Part shown: piece by piece, positions 28,026-36,849 of the stretch
How positions within the stretch are numbered: position 1 is the first letter of the stretch
How the letters are laid out: every line of letters begins with the position of its first letter
NCBI RefSeq assembly: GCF_900129115.1
Contig: NZ_FQUR01000015.1
Location: 20,535 to 84,534, forward strand
DNA: 64,000 nt
Direction: 5' to 3'
DNA from: Thermoanaerobacter uzonensis DSM 18761
Lineage (GTDB): Bacteria; Bacillota; Thermoanaerobacteria; Thermoanaerobacterales; Thermoanaerobacteraceae
The notes under the pieces: generated by a model
Database searches by the model: none
What the model saw: only the letters and a program-made list of their open reading frames with translations
Told to the model about the DNA's origin: nothing
Translations under genes and position numbers: made by a program

Positions 28026-28856
28026 GTGCCACGTTTTTTTAGAAATAGGCAGTTTATTTTACTTTTTTTAACAGCCGTGGTGCTTATTGCCGCCATGGCT
28101 TATACTTATGATACAGAGAGGTATGCTACTAAAGTAGAATCTATAACTGGAAACGTTTTTGTTCCTCTCCAAAAGGTTTTTTATCAAATGGGAGAGGGAA
28201 TTTCTAATTTTTTTTCTTCAATTAGTGAGATAGGTACTCTAAGGGTGACAAATGAAAAACTTCAAAAAGAAGTAGAAAAACTGAGAAAAGAAAATATAAA
28301 ATTACAGGAATTAATGAACGAAAATAAAAGGCTAAAAGAAGCTTTGAATTTTAAAACAGAAAATGTTGAACTAGATTTAAAACTTGCTACTATAACAGGA
28401 AAGAATCCAGGAAATTGGTTTAATACTTTTACTATTGATAAAGGCAAAAATGAGGGTGTCAAACCTGGCATGGCAGTTTTAGACGAAAAAGGAAATATGG
28501 TAGGACAGATTACAGAAGTAGGAGACAATTGGGCAAAGGTATTAGCCATTATAGATAGAAATAGTTCTGTAAGCGCTGTAGCTGTACGAACTCGTGATAA
28601 TGGTGTGGTAAGAGGAGATTCAAACGGTGGACTAATCATGATTTATCTTCCTTTAGATGCTGAATTGATAGAAGGTGACGTAGTAACTACTTCTGGTATG
28701 AGCAGATTCCCAAAAGGTTTGATAATAGGAAAAGTATCAAAAGTTACTCGAGACCCGGGTTCTTTGTTGAAACAAGCTGTCATAAAACCAGCAGCTGATT
28801 TTGAAAGATTGGAGTATGTTTTTGTAGTTACTAATACAACAAATACAGGGAAGTAG
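28026..28856 (+). CDS. mreC: Rod shape-determining protein MreC
   Basis: 276 residues from GTG 28026 with site GAGAGGTG. One N-terminal membrane helix (FILLFLTAVVLIAAMAYTY), coiled coil (~70-115, LQKEVEKLRKENIKLQELM), then the beta-barrel MreC domain (KNPGNWFNTFTIDKGKNEGVKPGMAVL, GDVVTTSGM). Extracytoplasmic scaffold binding PBP2. Confidence 0.95.
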   Translation: MPRFFRNRQFILLFLTAVVLIAAMAYTYDTERYATKVESITGNVFVPLQKVFYQMGEGISNFFSSISEIGTLRVTNEKLQKEVEKLRKENIKLQELMNENKRLKEALNFKTENVELDLKLATITGKNPGNWFNTFTIDKGKNEGVKPGMAVLDEKGNMVGQITEVGDNWAKVLAIIDRNSSVSAVAVRTRDNGVVRGDSNGGLIMIYLPLDAELIEGDVVTTSGMSRFPKGLIIGKVSKVTRDPGSLLKQAVIKPAADFERLEYVFVVTNTTNTGK

Positions 28857-28862
28857 ATTATT

Positions 28863-29381
28863 ATGAGAAAAGCGTATAAGTATTTATTGATTGTTTTGTT
28901 AATTATTTTACAATCAACTTTATTCAGATTTATAGATATTTTTGGTGTTAAACCAGATGCAGTTTTTATTGTAGTGTTAAGTTTTTCACTTTTAAACGGC
29001 TCTTGGGAAGCAATTTATTTAAGCCTTTTTGGTGGGCTTATTCAAGATATTCTTTTTAATAATGCTTTAGGGGTTACTACTTTTCCCTTGCTTATTGTTA
29101 GCTACATTACAGGACTTTTAAGCAAAAGTGTTTTTAAAGAAAGTTCTTTTGTGGCTTTTGTGTTTGTTTTTTTAGGAACCCTTCTTTATAACCTTGTAAC
29201 GATGTTTTCAATGGTTTTGATGAAATATGAGTTTAATTTTTTATCAGATTTTATGAATATTGCAATGATACAAGCGGTTTATAATTCTATAATTACTGTT
29301 TTTGCTTATAGGTATTTAGTTTCATTTAATAGATATGTTAATGAAAATAAAGTAAATTTTTTTAGAAAAAGTAAATATTGA
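28863..29381 (+). CDS. mreD: Rod shape-determining membrane protein MreD
   Basis: 172 residues, five or so membrane helices and the MreD-like GGLIQDILFNNALGVTTFP segment. Six bases after mreC and overlapping the PBP2 frame. Membrane partner of MreC and RodA. Confidence 0.9.
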   Translation: MRKAYKYLLIVLLIILQSTLFRFIDIFGVKPDAVFIVVLSFSLLNGSWEAIYLSLFGGLIQDILFNNALGVTTFPLLIVSYITGLLSKSVFKESSFVAFVFVFLGTLLYNLVTMFSMVLMKYEFNFLSDFMNIAMIQAVYNSIITVFAYRYLVSFNRYVNENKVNFFRKSKY

Positions 29382-29392
29382 AGGTGATATCT

Positions 29393-31696
29393 TTGAATGA
29401 GAGCCTTAAAAAAAAGTTTTATACCTTTGGAGCCATTATCATTGCACTTCTTGTTGTTTTAGTTTCACGTTTAGTTTATTTACAGCTGATAAAAGGCGAC
29501 TATTACAGAGATATATCAATGCGGCAAGCAATTAGACTTATACCTATCGATGCTCCTCGTGGAGAAATTGTTGATAGATATGGAATAAAATTAGCCACAA
29601 ACAGACCAAGCTTTTCTGTAAATATTATAAAAGGAGAAGTGGTTGATAGTCACCTTAACGAGACTATATTGAAATTAATGGATATTTTAACAAAAAATAA
29701 TGTAAAATATAAAGACGATTTGCCTATCTATTTAGATGAAAATGGAAACCCTTATTTCAATTTTAAAAATTCAGATGAACTATCAGTAAAAGAAGAAACT
29801 TTGAAAGCTCGAGAAAAGGCGTGGAAAAAAGCTAATAATATACCAGAAAATGCTACTGCTAAAGAAACCTGGGATATTTTAATAAAGAAATTTAAAATAC
29901 CTAAGGATATGGATCCAATAGAAGCAAGGAAAATAATGGTTGTACGTCAATTAATGGAAGAACAAGGATATAATCAATATCAACCAGTAGAAATAGCTGT
30001 GGATATAGACCAAAAAACGATTGCTGAAATTGAGGAAAGACATTTAGAATTACCAGGAATTATGATAAATGTAAAACCTGTGAGATATTATCCTTATGGA
30101 ACTCTATTATCCCAAACATTAGGTTATATTGGTCGAATTACCCAAGAAGATTTAAAAAATTTAGATATGACTAAATATAAGCTTACAGATTTGGTTGGAC
30201 ATTCCGGACTAGAAGCATTATATGAAAAGTATTTAAAAGGAAAAGATGGTGGTCAACAAGTTGTAGTAGATAATTATGGAAGATTAATAAAAAATTTAGG
30301 GACAGAACCACCTGTACCAGGGGACAAAATATTTTTAACTATTGATAAGAACATTCAAGAGGCAGCAGAACAATCTCTCCTCACAACTATGCAAAATATA
30401 AGAGAAGGTAAATATGGGAAAAAGTATCCAAATGCTAATATTGGAGCTGCAGTAGTTGTAGATATTCATACAGGGAAGATTTTGGCATTAGCCAGTGTTC
30501 CTGGTTTTGATCCAAATATTTTTGCTACAGGGAATCCTCCTGCCAGTATTGTAAAGGAACTTTTTAAAGCCAGAAATGCAACAGTTGAACCTAGCCCTGT
30601 TTTCAATTATGCGACACAAGGAGCAGTACCTCCAGGTTCAACATTTAAAATGGTAGTAGCTTTAGCAGCTTTGGAAAGTGGTGTTACAACAGTAGATGAG
30701 AAATATTTAGATCCTGGCATTTATCCTTATACAAAACAGACTAACTGGCTGTGGAATGAATATCATCGGACACAAGGCTGGGTAAATGTATCAGACGCAA
30801 TTAAATATTCAGTTGACACATATTTTTATGAAATGGGAAGAAGAATGGGAATAGATAAAATAATAGAATATGCTAAAAAATTTGGATTAGATGAGAGAAC
30901 AGGAATTGAAATATATGAGACAAAGGGCATAATTGCAAGCCCTCAATATAAAAGAGAGTATTACCTTGGGCTTATAAAATCAATGGTAAAAACAGATACA
31001 AATCCAGATGGAGTGATAACAGAGGAACAATATCAAAAGATTGTAAAAATCATTGATTCGGGAAATTTAAGTGACTATAATACCTTTTTGCAATTGGGAA
31101 AAATGGGCATAGAAGATCCCAGGCTTCAAAGAAAATTATGGGAACTGATGTATTATGCAAAACACTGGAGTCTAACGGATACATGCAGTGCTGCAATAGG
31201 TCAAGGTGATAATCAGTTTACTCCCTTAGAAATTGCAAGTTATATATCTACTTTGGTGAATGGCGGTACTAGATATAAACTTCATCTGGTGGACAAAATT
31301 ATGACTGCTGATGGTAAAATTATTGAGGAAACAAAACCACAAGTTTTAGATAGAATCGATATTCCAGAAAAATATCTTAATGCAATAAAGTTAGGAATGA
31401 GGGGAGTAACCGAAAGAGGGGGAACTGCAAGCGCTGCTTTTAATGGATTCCCTATCACTGTAGGGGGAAAAACCGGAACGGCAGAAGTAGGTATTAAAGG
31501 AAGAGATAACTATGCATGGTTTGTAGGTTTTGCGCCTTATGACAAACCCCAGATTGCCGTTGTTGCTGTCATATATCAAGGTGGGGCAGGTTCTTATGCG
31601 GCTTATGTAGCGAGAGATATATTCGATGCATATTTTGGCTTGAGTAAAGACAGTTCAAGTGAGACTTTTAAGGAGATAAATTCCCCACTAAGATAA
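29393..31696 (+). CDS. mrdA: Penicillin-binding protein 2 (elongation transpeptidase)
   Basis: 767 residues from TTG 29393 (site GAAGGTGAT). N-terminal membrane helix, PBP dimer domain (PRGEIVDRYGIKLATN), a ~100-residue insertion, then the transpeptidase: SxxK in PPGSTFKMV, SxD in YSVDTYFYEMG, and KTG in GGKTGTAEVG. Long for the family because of an insertion between the SxxD and KTG motifs (~525-590). Crosslinks peptidoglycan in the elongasome with RodA. Confidence 0.95.
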   Translation: MNESLKKKFYTFGAIIIALLVVLVSRLVYLQLIKGDYYRDISMRQAIRLIPIDAPRGEIVDRYGIKLATNRPSFSVNIIKGEVVDSHLNETILKLMDILTKNNVKYKDDLPIYLDENGNPYFNFKNSDELSVKEETLKAREKAWKKANNIPENATAKETWDILIKKFKIPKDMDPIEARKIMVVRQLMEEQGYNQYQPVEIAVDIDQKTIAEIEERHLELPGIMINVKPVRYYPYGTLLSQTLGYIGRITQEDLKNLDMTKYKLTDLVGHSGLEALYEKYLKGKDGGQQVVVDNYGRLIKNLGTEPPVPGDKIFLTIDKNIQEAAEQSLLTTMQNIREGKYGKKYPNANIGAAVVVDIHTGKILALASVPGFDPNIFATGNPPASIVKELFKARNATVEPSPVFNYATQGAVPPGSTFKMVVALAALESGVTTVDEKYLDPGIYPYTKQTNWLWNEYHRTQGWVNVSDAIKYSVDTYFYEMGRRMGIDKIIEYAKKFGLDERTGIEIYETKGIIASPQYKREYYLGLIKSMVKTDTNPDGVITEEQYQKIVKIIDSGNLSDYNTFLQLGKMGIEDPRLQRKLWELMYYAKHWSLTDTCSAAIGQGDNQFTPLEIASYISTLVNGGTRYKLHLVDKIMTADGKIIEETKPQVLDRIDIPEKYLNAIKLGMRGVTERGGTASAAFNGFPITVGGKTGTAEVGIKGRDNYAWFVGFAPYDKPQIAVVAVIYQGGAGSYAAYVARDIFDAYFGLSKDSSSETFKEINSPLR

Positions 31697-31705
31697 TGTA
31701 ATTTG

Positions 31706-31732
31706 GAGGATGTTTTATCCTCTTTTTTCTTA
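31706..31732 (+). terminator. Terminator after mrdA
   Basis: GAGGAT-GTTTT-ATCCTC followed by TTTTTTCTT. Separates the mre genes from minCDE. Confidence 0.8.
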
Positions 31733-31800
31733 TAATTAAGAAGGAAAATTGCGATTTGTGGAGAATATAGATAATAACGAGGGTTTTACGGAGGTAGATT

Positions 31801-32445
31801 ATGATAAAAGAAGCGATAAAAATTCAGGGGACAAAAGAAGGACTGGTAATTGTATTAGAAGAGGATGTAGATATTGAAACACTAAAAGAGAAAATAGTGA
31901 ATAGAATTGAGAAATCTCTTAAGTTTTTTGAGGGTGCGACTCTTACTGTGAGAGTAAAAAGTTTAAGTGTCAAAGAAGAGAAATTACAAGAATTAAAAGA
32001 TTTTATTTTTGAAAAATACGGTATTGAGGTGCGGGTAAAAAATTTTCAAGAAAAGCATATAAAAAATGTGACAGATGACGAAATATTTAATGGGTTAGAA
32101 GAGGGGATAACAAAATTTCATAAAGGGACTGTTAGGTCTGGACAAGTTGTAAAATACCATGGTAATCTTGTAATAATTGGGGATGTGAATCCTGGAGGAT
32201 TAGTACAAGCTGCCGGTAATATAGTTGTTATGGGGACGTTAAGGGGGATAGCTCATGCGGGATTTACTGGCAATAAAGAGGCTGTAATCGTAGCTTCTTC
32301 CCTAAGAGCAATGCAGCTTAGAATAGCTAATATCATTTCTAGGGCTCCAGATAAAGATGATGCCAGTGATTATCCCGAAATTGCAGTTGTTAAAAAAGGT
32401 AAAATTATTGTAAAAACGCTTTACCATCTCAATGATTTATGGTAA
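31801..32445 (+). CDS. minC: Septum site-determining protein MinC
   Basis: 214 residues. N-terminal domain for FtsZ antagonism and the C-terminal beta-helix (GTVRSGQVVKYHGNLVIIGDVNPGGLVQAAGNIVVMGTLRG). Inhibits FtsZ ring assembly at the poles with MinD. Site ACGGAGG before ATG. Confidence 0.95.
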   Translation: MIKEAIKIQGTKEGLVIVLEEDVDIETLKEKIVNRIEKSLKFFEGATLTVRVKSLSVKEEKLQELKDFIFEKYGIEVRVKNFQEKHIKNVTDDEIFNGLEEGITKFHKGTVRSGQVVKYHGNLVIIGDVNPGGLVQAAGNIVVMGTLRGIAHAGFTGNKEAVIVASSLRAMQLRIANIISRAPDKDDASDYPEIAVVKKGKIIVKTLYHLNDLW

Positions 32446-32485
32446 AATATTCTAAAAAATAATATTAATGGAATGGAGTGGTACG

Positions 32486-33280
32486 ATGAGCGAAGCAATA
32501 GTTATAACTTCTGGAAAAGGTGGAGTTGGAAAAACTACTTCTACCGCAAATATTGGTACATACCTTGCTATGAAAGGTTATAAAGTTGCTTTAGTCGATA
32601 CTGATATAGGCTTAAGAAATCTTGATGTAGTGATGGGATTGGAAAATAGAATTGTGTATGATATTGTTGATGTAGTAGAGGGGCAGTGCAGATTAAAGCA
32701 AGCTTTGATAAAGGACAAAAGGTTTGATGGTTTATATCTTTTACCTGCCGCTCAAACAAGAGATAAATCTGCTGTTACTCCAGAGCAAATGCAAAAATTA
32801 ATAGGAGATTTGAAAGAGGAATTTGACTATATATTAGTAGATTGTCCTGCAGGTATTGAACAAGGATTTAAAAATGCAATTGCAGGTGCTGATAGAGCAA
32901 TTGTTATAACTACTCCAGAAGTTTCAGCGGTTAGAGATGCTGATAGGATTATAGGACTTTTGGAGGCGGCGGAACTTCACAATCCTATGTTAGTTATAAA
33001 TAGGATTAAAATGGATATGGTCAAAAGAGGAGATATGATGGACATTGAAGATATTATAGATATTTTAGCTATTGACCTTTTAGGTGTCATTCCTGATGAT
33101 GAAAATATAATTATTTCTTCCAATAAAGGTGAACCGATTGTTATGGATGAGAGGTCATTAGCAGGACAAGCTTATAGAAACTTGGTGGAAAGACTTTTAG
33201 GGAATAATGTGCCTTTAATTAACCTTGATATAGGAAATGGATTTATGGATAGACTCAAAAAGCTTTTTAAGCTGGCTTAG
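32486..33280 (+). CDS. minD: Septum site-determining ATPase MinD
   Basis: 264 residues from ATG 32486 (site GGAATGGAG). Deviant Walker A TSGKGGVGKTT, switch DTDIGLRNLD and VDCPAGIEQGF; C-terminal amphipathic membrane-targeting helix (FMDRLKKLFKLA). Recruits MinC to membranes. Confidence 0.97.
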   Translation: MSEAIVITSGKGGVGKTTSTANIGTYLAMKGYKVALVDTDIGLRNLDVVMGLENRIVYDIVDVVEGQCRLKQALIKDKRFDGLYLLPAAQTRDKSAVTPEQMQKLIGDLKEEFDYILVDCPAGIEQGFKNAIAGADRAIVITTPEVSAVRDADRIIGLLEAAELHNPMLVINRIKMDMVKRGDMMDIEDIIDILAIDLLGVIPDDENIIISSNKGEPIVMDERSLAGQAYRNLVERLLGNNVPLINLDIGNGFMDRLKKLFKLA

Positions 33281-33301
33281 CGCTTTTAGGAGGTGTGATT
33301 T

Positions 33302-33577
33302 GTGGATTTATTTAAATCTTTTGGAGGGAAAAACACCAGTAAAGATATAGCAAAAGAGAGGTTACAACTTTTATTGGTCCATGATAGGGCGGATGTTTCT
33401 CCTAAATTTTTGGAAATGATAAAAGAAGACATATTAAACGTTATTTCTAATTACGTGGATATTGATGAAGCAGGACTAAATGTAGAAATTACAAAAGAAA
33501 AAAGAAGTGACAACACTTACATGCCTGCTCTTCATGCGAATATTCCTATAAAGAAAATGAAGCAGGTGATAAGATAA
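33302..33577 (+). CDS. minE: Cell division topological factor MinE
   Basis: 91 residues from GTG 33302 (site AGGAGGTG). Typical N-terminal MDLFKSFGGKNTSKDIAKERLQLLLVHDRAD-type contact helix and dimer domain. Stimulates MinD ATPase. Presence of MinE rather than only DivIVA suggests an oscillating Min system, as in some clostridia. Confidence 0.95.
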   Translation: MDLFKSFGGKNTSKDIAKERLQLLLVHDRADVSPKFLEMIKEDILNVISNYVDIDEAGLNVEITKEKRSDNTYMPALHANIPIKKMKQVIR

Positions 33578-33600
33578 CTGGCCGTAGGCCAGTTTTTTTA
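33576..33600 (+). terminator. Terminator after minE
   Basis: AACTGGCC-GTA-GGCCAGTT followed by TTTTTTA. Confidence 0.9.
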
Positions 33601-33664
33601 TATAGTGAAAATCTCTTTTATATGGTATAATACAAGTTGGATTGCTGAAAAAGAGGGGATTAAA

Positions 33665-34762
33665 GTGTTTGATAAAAAACTTTTAAAAAACCTTGACTGG
33701 GGACTTTTGATTGTTGTGCTTTTAATCTCTATATATAGCGTTATTGTAGTGACAAGTGCTTCTCATGCAATTCAGACGGGTTCCTACAAAAAAGTTATTG
33801 TTCAGTCTGCGGCAATTTTAATAGGGCTTATTTCTATCCTCCTAATATGTCTTTTTGATTATAATATTCTTGCTAAGTTTTCTACTTTTATATATATTCT
33901 CAACCTTTTTGGTCTTGTGCTAGTTTTAGCGATAGGAAAGATAAGTAATGGTGCACAAAGCTGGATAAGTTTAGGGCCTGTGGATATTCAACCTTCTGAA
34001 TTTTCTAAGTTAGCATTAGTGCTAACTTTATCAAATATGTTTAGCAAGACGGAAGAAATAAAAACTTTTAAAGAACTTTTGTGGCCAATGGTTTATGTAG
34101 GAATTCCTTTTGTTGCAGTGATGCTGCAGCCAGATTTAGGGACAGGGCTTGTATTTATTGCAATTTTTTTAGCCATAATATATATCTCGGGGATAAGGAC
34201 AAAGGTATTAGCACAGCTTTTTACTTTAGGGATTGCCCTGCTGCCTATTGGGTACAAACTATTAAAACCTTACCAGAGAAATAGACTTTTATCCTTTTTA
34301 AATCCGGAACTGGACCCGATGGGAACAGGTTACCATGTGATTCAGTCTAAAATTGCTATCGGTTCAGGAATGTTTTGGGGGAAGGGGCTTTTTCATGGCA
34401 GCCAAACTCAGCTCTATTATCTTCCAGAAGCCTGGACAGACTTTATTTTTTCTGTTGTAGGGGAAGAATTAGGTTTTATAGGTGCATCTATACTAATAGT
34501 TCTCTATGCCATTATGTTGTATAAAGCTTGGAAGATTGCTTATAATGCTAAGGACAAATATGGAAGGCTGGTGGCCGTAGGGATTATTGCCATGTTTGCA
34601 TTTCACCTCTTCGAAAATATAGGGATGACTATTGGAATAATGCCAATCACAGGTATTCCTCTTCCATTTATGAGTTATGGTGGAAGTGCAATGGTGGTAG
34701 ATTTAATGGCTATAGGGCTTTTAGAAAATATAAGCATGAGAAGGCAAAAGATAAACTTTTAG
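33665..34762 (+). CDS. rodA: Peptidoglycan glycosyltransferase RodA (SEDS family)
   Basis: 365 residues, about ten membrane helices. GTG 33665 with site GAGGGG is preferred; an extended -10 (TGGTATAAT, 33623-33631) lies just upstream within the longer open frame. SEDS motifs include ARIS-like [57 protein letters not shown], and [21 protein letters not shown]. Polymerises glycan with PBP2. Confidence 0.95.
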   Translation: MFDKKLLKNLDWGLLIVVLLISIYSVIVVTSASHAIQTGSYKKVIVQSAAILIGLISILLICLFDYNILAKFSTFIYILNLFGLVLVLAIGKISNGAQSWISLGPVDIQPSEFSKLALVLTLSNMFSKTEEIKTFKELLWPMVYVGIPFVAVMLQPDLGTGLVFIAIFLAIIYISGIRTKVLAQLFTLGIALLPIGYKLLKPYQRNRLLSFLNPELDPMGTGYHVIQSKIAIGSGMFWGKGLFHGSQTQLYYLPEAWTDFIFSVVGEELGFIGASILIVLYAIMLYKAWKIAYNAKDKYGRLVAVGIIAMFAFHLFENIGMTIGIMPITGIPLPFMSYGGSAMVVDLMAIGLLENISMRRQKINF

Positions 34763-34773
34763 GGGGGATTTCC

Positions 34774-35169
34774 ATGAATATAGCTTTGATAGCCCATGAC
34801 CAAAAAAAAGAACTTATGGTGAATTTCGCAATTGCTTATAAGCATATCTTTGAAAAATGCAATATATACGCAACAGGCCATACAGGACAACTTATCAAAG
34901 ATGCGACAGGCCTAAATGTAAATTGCCTTTTACCCGGCCCTCTTGGTGGAGACCAACAGATTGGTGCAATGATTGCTGAAAACAAGATTGATATGGTGAT
35001 TTTTTTAAGAGACCCACTTACGGCTCAACCCCATGAACCAGATATTTTGGCTCTGCTTAGAGTTTGTGATGTGCATTCTATTCCATTGGCGACTAATATC
35101 GCTACTGCAGAAGTTTTATTGAAAGGGATGGAGCAAGGACTTTTAGAGTGGAGAGAAATAGTGGAATAA
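34774..35169 (+). CDS. mgsA: Methylglyoxal synthase
   Basis: 131 residues, the family length. Converts dihydroxyacetone phosphate to methylglyoxal, a bypass that frees phosphate. Landmarks: [59 protein letters not shown] and [12 protein letters not shown]. Site GGGGGG before ATG. Confidence 0.96.
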   Translation: MNIALIAHDQKKELMVNFAIAYKHIFEKCNIYATGHTGQLIKDATGLNVNCLLPGPLGGDQQIGAMIAENKIDMVIFLRDPLTAQPHEPDILALLRVCDVHSIPLATNIATAEVLLKGMEQGLLEWREIVE

Positions 35170-35187
35170 AAATAATTTATCATAATA

Positions 35188-35227
35188 ATGCCTCCTTAAA
35201 AATAAAATGTAACATAGAAGGAGGCAT
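35188..35227 (+). promoter_or_regulatory. Inverted repeat enclosing the ribosome site of the SpoIVFA-like gene
   Basis: Perfect 10-bp arms ATGCCTCCTT (35188-35197) and AAGGAGGCAT (35218-35227) around a 20-base loop. The right arm contains the AGGAGG ribosome site of the next gene. When folded, translation should be reduced. Could also serve as the end of the mgsA transcript, but no T run follows. Confidence 0.55.
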
Positions 35228-35232
35228 ATATC

Positions 35233-35982
35233 ATGAAATACCAACGAATTCCTTATTATTTTCCCAAAAAATTTAACACTTATAAAAAGTATGCAGAGCT
35301 ATTTGAGAATCAATTAATTATTTCATTAGTTTTATTAGGAATGATTTTGCTTTTTAAAGCAGTTGACGTGCCTATAGCCAACTCTTTTATAAATGCTACT
35401 AAAAGTGTGCTAAGTTATAATATGAATTACGAAAACACAAAAAAAGGGTTAAAATTAGTTCAAAGTAAGATTCCTTGGCTCAAAGAGAGTGTGATAAAAG
35501 TTTTTTCTCCCACTGAAGAAAAAACTTCAGAAAATAAAACTTCTTCTGATGTTTCTCAGGCTTTTATCAAAATGATTGCGCCTGTTACTGGGAAGGTAAC
35601 CTCTGGGTTTGGAATGAGAGTTGATCCAATTACAAATCAATTGACAAATCATACTGGTATTGATATAGACGTTCCTATTGGAACAGAAGTGAAAGCAGCA
35701 TTAGATGGGGTAGTAATGTTAGTGGAGGAGCAAAACCAGGATTTCGGAAAAGTCATAGTTTTAAGGCATGCTAATGATGTAAGGACTGTCTATGCTCATT
35801 TATCAGAAATTTTAGTGAAAGAAGGAGACCAAGTAAAACAAGGGGATGTAATTGGAAAGACAGGCGATACTGGAAAGACAACTGCTCCTCACTTGCATTT
35901 TGAAGTTTGGGAAAATGGCAAGCCAGTAGACCCCTTGACAAAGGTTGTTATAGGGGATGCTGCCAGTGAAGGCGCAAAATGA
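35233..35982 (+). CDS. spoIVFA: M23/LytM-domain membrane protein, SpoIVFA-like
   Basis: 249 residues: one membrane helix (~30-50), a linker, and a C-terminal LytM domain (MRVDPITNQLTNHTGIDIDVPIGTEV, HLHFEVWENGKPVDP). The metal-site His residues in HTGID and HLHFE are present, so it could be an active endopeptidase, whereas Bacillus SpoIVFA is a regulatory inhibitor of SpoIVFB. Overlaps the SpoIVFB-like gene by 4 bases (ATGA), matching the spoIVF operon. Confidence 0.85.
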   Translation: MKYQRIPYYFPKKFNTYKKYAELFENQLIISLVLLGMILLFKAVDVPIANSFINATKSVLSYNMNYENTKKGLKLVQSKIPWLKESVIKVFSPTEEKTSENKTSSDVSQAFIKMIAPVTGKVTSGFGMRVDPITNQLTNHTGIDIDVPIGTEVKAALDGVVMLVEEQNQDFGKVIVLRHANDVRTVYAHLSEILVKEGDQVKQGDVIGKTGDTGKTTAPHLHFEVWENGKPVDPLTKVVIGDAASEGAK

Positions 35983-36833
35983 AATTTAGAGGGCTCGAAG
36001 CAAAAATACATTTTTCTACTTTTGTGTTTGCATTACTTTTACTTGCAACGGGATTTATAAAAGAATTAATTGCTATTTTTGCTACAGTTTTTGTTCACGA
36101 ATGTGGACACATTTATATTGCCAAGAAACTGAAAGTAGACGTGCTACAAGTCAATATCTATCCTTTTGGAGGAATTGCTCTTTTGGACAGCATAGTGTTT
36201 ATAAGACCAGACTTAGAAGTATTAGTTGCACTGGCAGGACCTATGTCCAATATTTTTTTTGCTTTTTTTGGAGAATTCATTTCACAAGTTTTACAAATAG
36301 ATATGGATTATTTTATAAAAGCTAATATTGCAATGGCTTTTTTTAATTTACTGCCAGGGCTTCCTTTGGATGGAGGACGGGTTTTAAAAAGTGTTTTGTC
36401 GTATTTTATTAGCCTAAGAAGTGCTGTTGCGACTGCTGTTTTTTCTTCCTATGCTATTTCTCTCGTTATGTTATATTTTGTTCTAAAAGGCATATTCAAT
36501 TGGAAGCTAAATGTTGTTTATGCTTTTTTATCGGTGTTACTAGTAGTGGCGGCAAATAAAGAGAAAAAGGCATCAGCTTTTTTGCAAATGAGAGATCTTT
36601 TTAGAAAAAAAGCAGAGTTCTATAAAAAAGGATTGATGGGGGTACATCACATAGCAGTATTAGAAAAGGAGACAATTGCAAATGTTATAAAAAGTTTTAT
36701 ACCTGCTAAATACCATGTTATAATAATATTAGACGACAAATTTAGGGAAAAATATAGAATAACCGAGACTCAGCTTTTTGAATATGCGGTAGAACATGGA
36801 TTGTATTTACCAATTGGTGAGATTATAAAATGA
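35979..36833 (+). CDS. spoIVFB: M50 site-2 intramembrane metalloprotease, SpoIVFB-like
   Basis: 284 residues with several membrane helices. Zinc motif HECGH in FVHECGHIYIAKKL and the third ligand in LPLDGGRVL. C-terminal soluble region (from ~190) resembles the SpoIVFB CBS-like tail. In Bacillus this protease releases mature SigK in the mother cell; the same role is inferred here from the pairing with a SpoIVFA-like gene. Confidence 0.9.
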   Translation: MKFRGLEAKIHFSTFVFALLLLATGFIKELIAIFATVFVHECGHIYIAKKLKVDVLQVNIYPFGGIALLDSIVFIRPDLEVLVALAGPMSNIFFAFFGEFISQVLQIDMDYFIKANIAMAFFNLLPGLPLDGGRVLKSVLSYFISLRSAVATAVFSSYAISLVMLYFVLKGIFNWKLNVVYAFLSVLLVVAANKEKKASAFLQMRDLFRKKAEFYKKGLMGVHHIAVLEKETIANVIKSFIPAKYHVIIILDDKFREKYRITETQLFEYAVEHGLYLPIGEIIK

Positions 36834-36849
36834 CTATGGAGGAAGGAAG

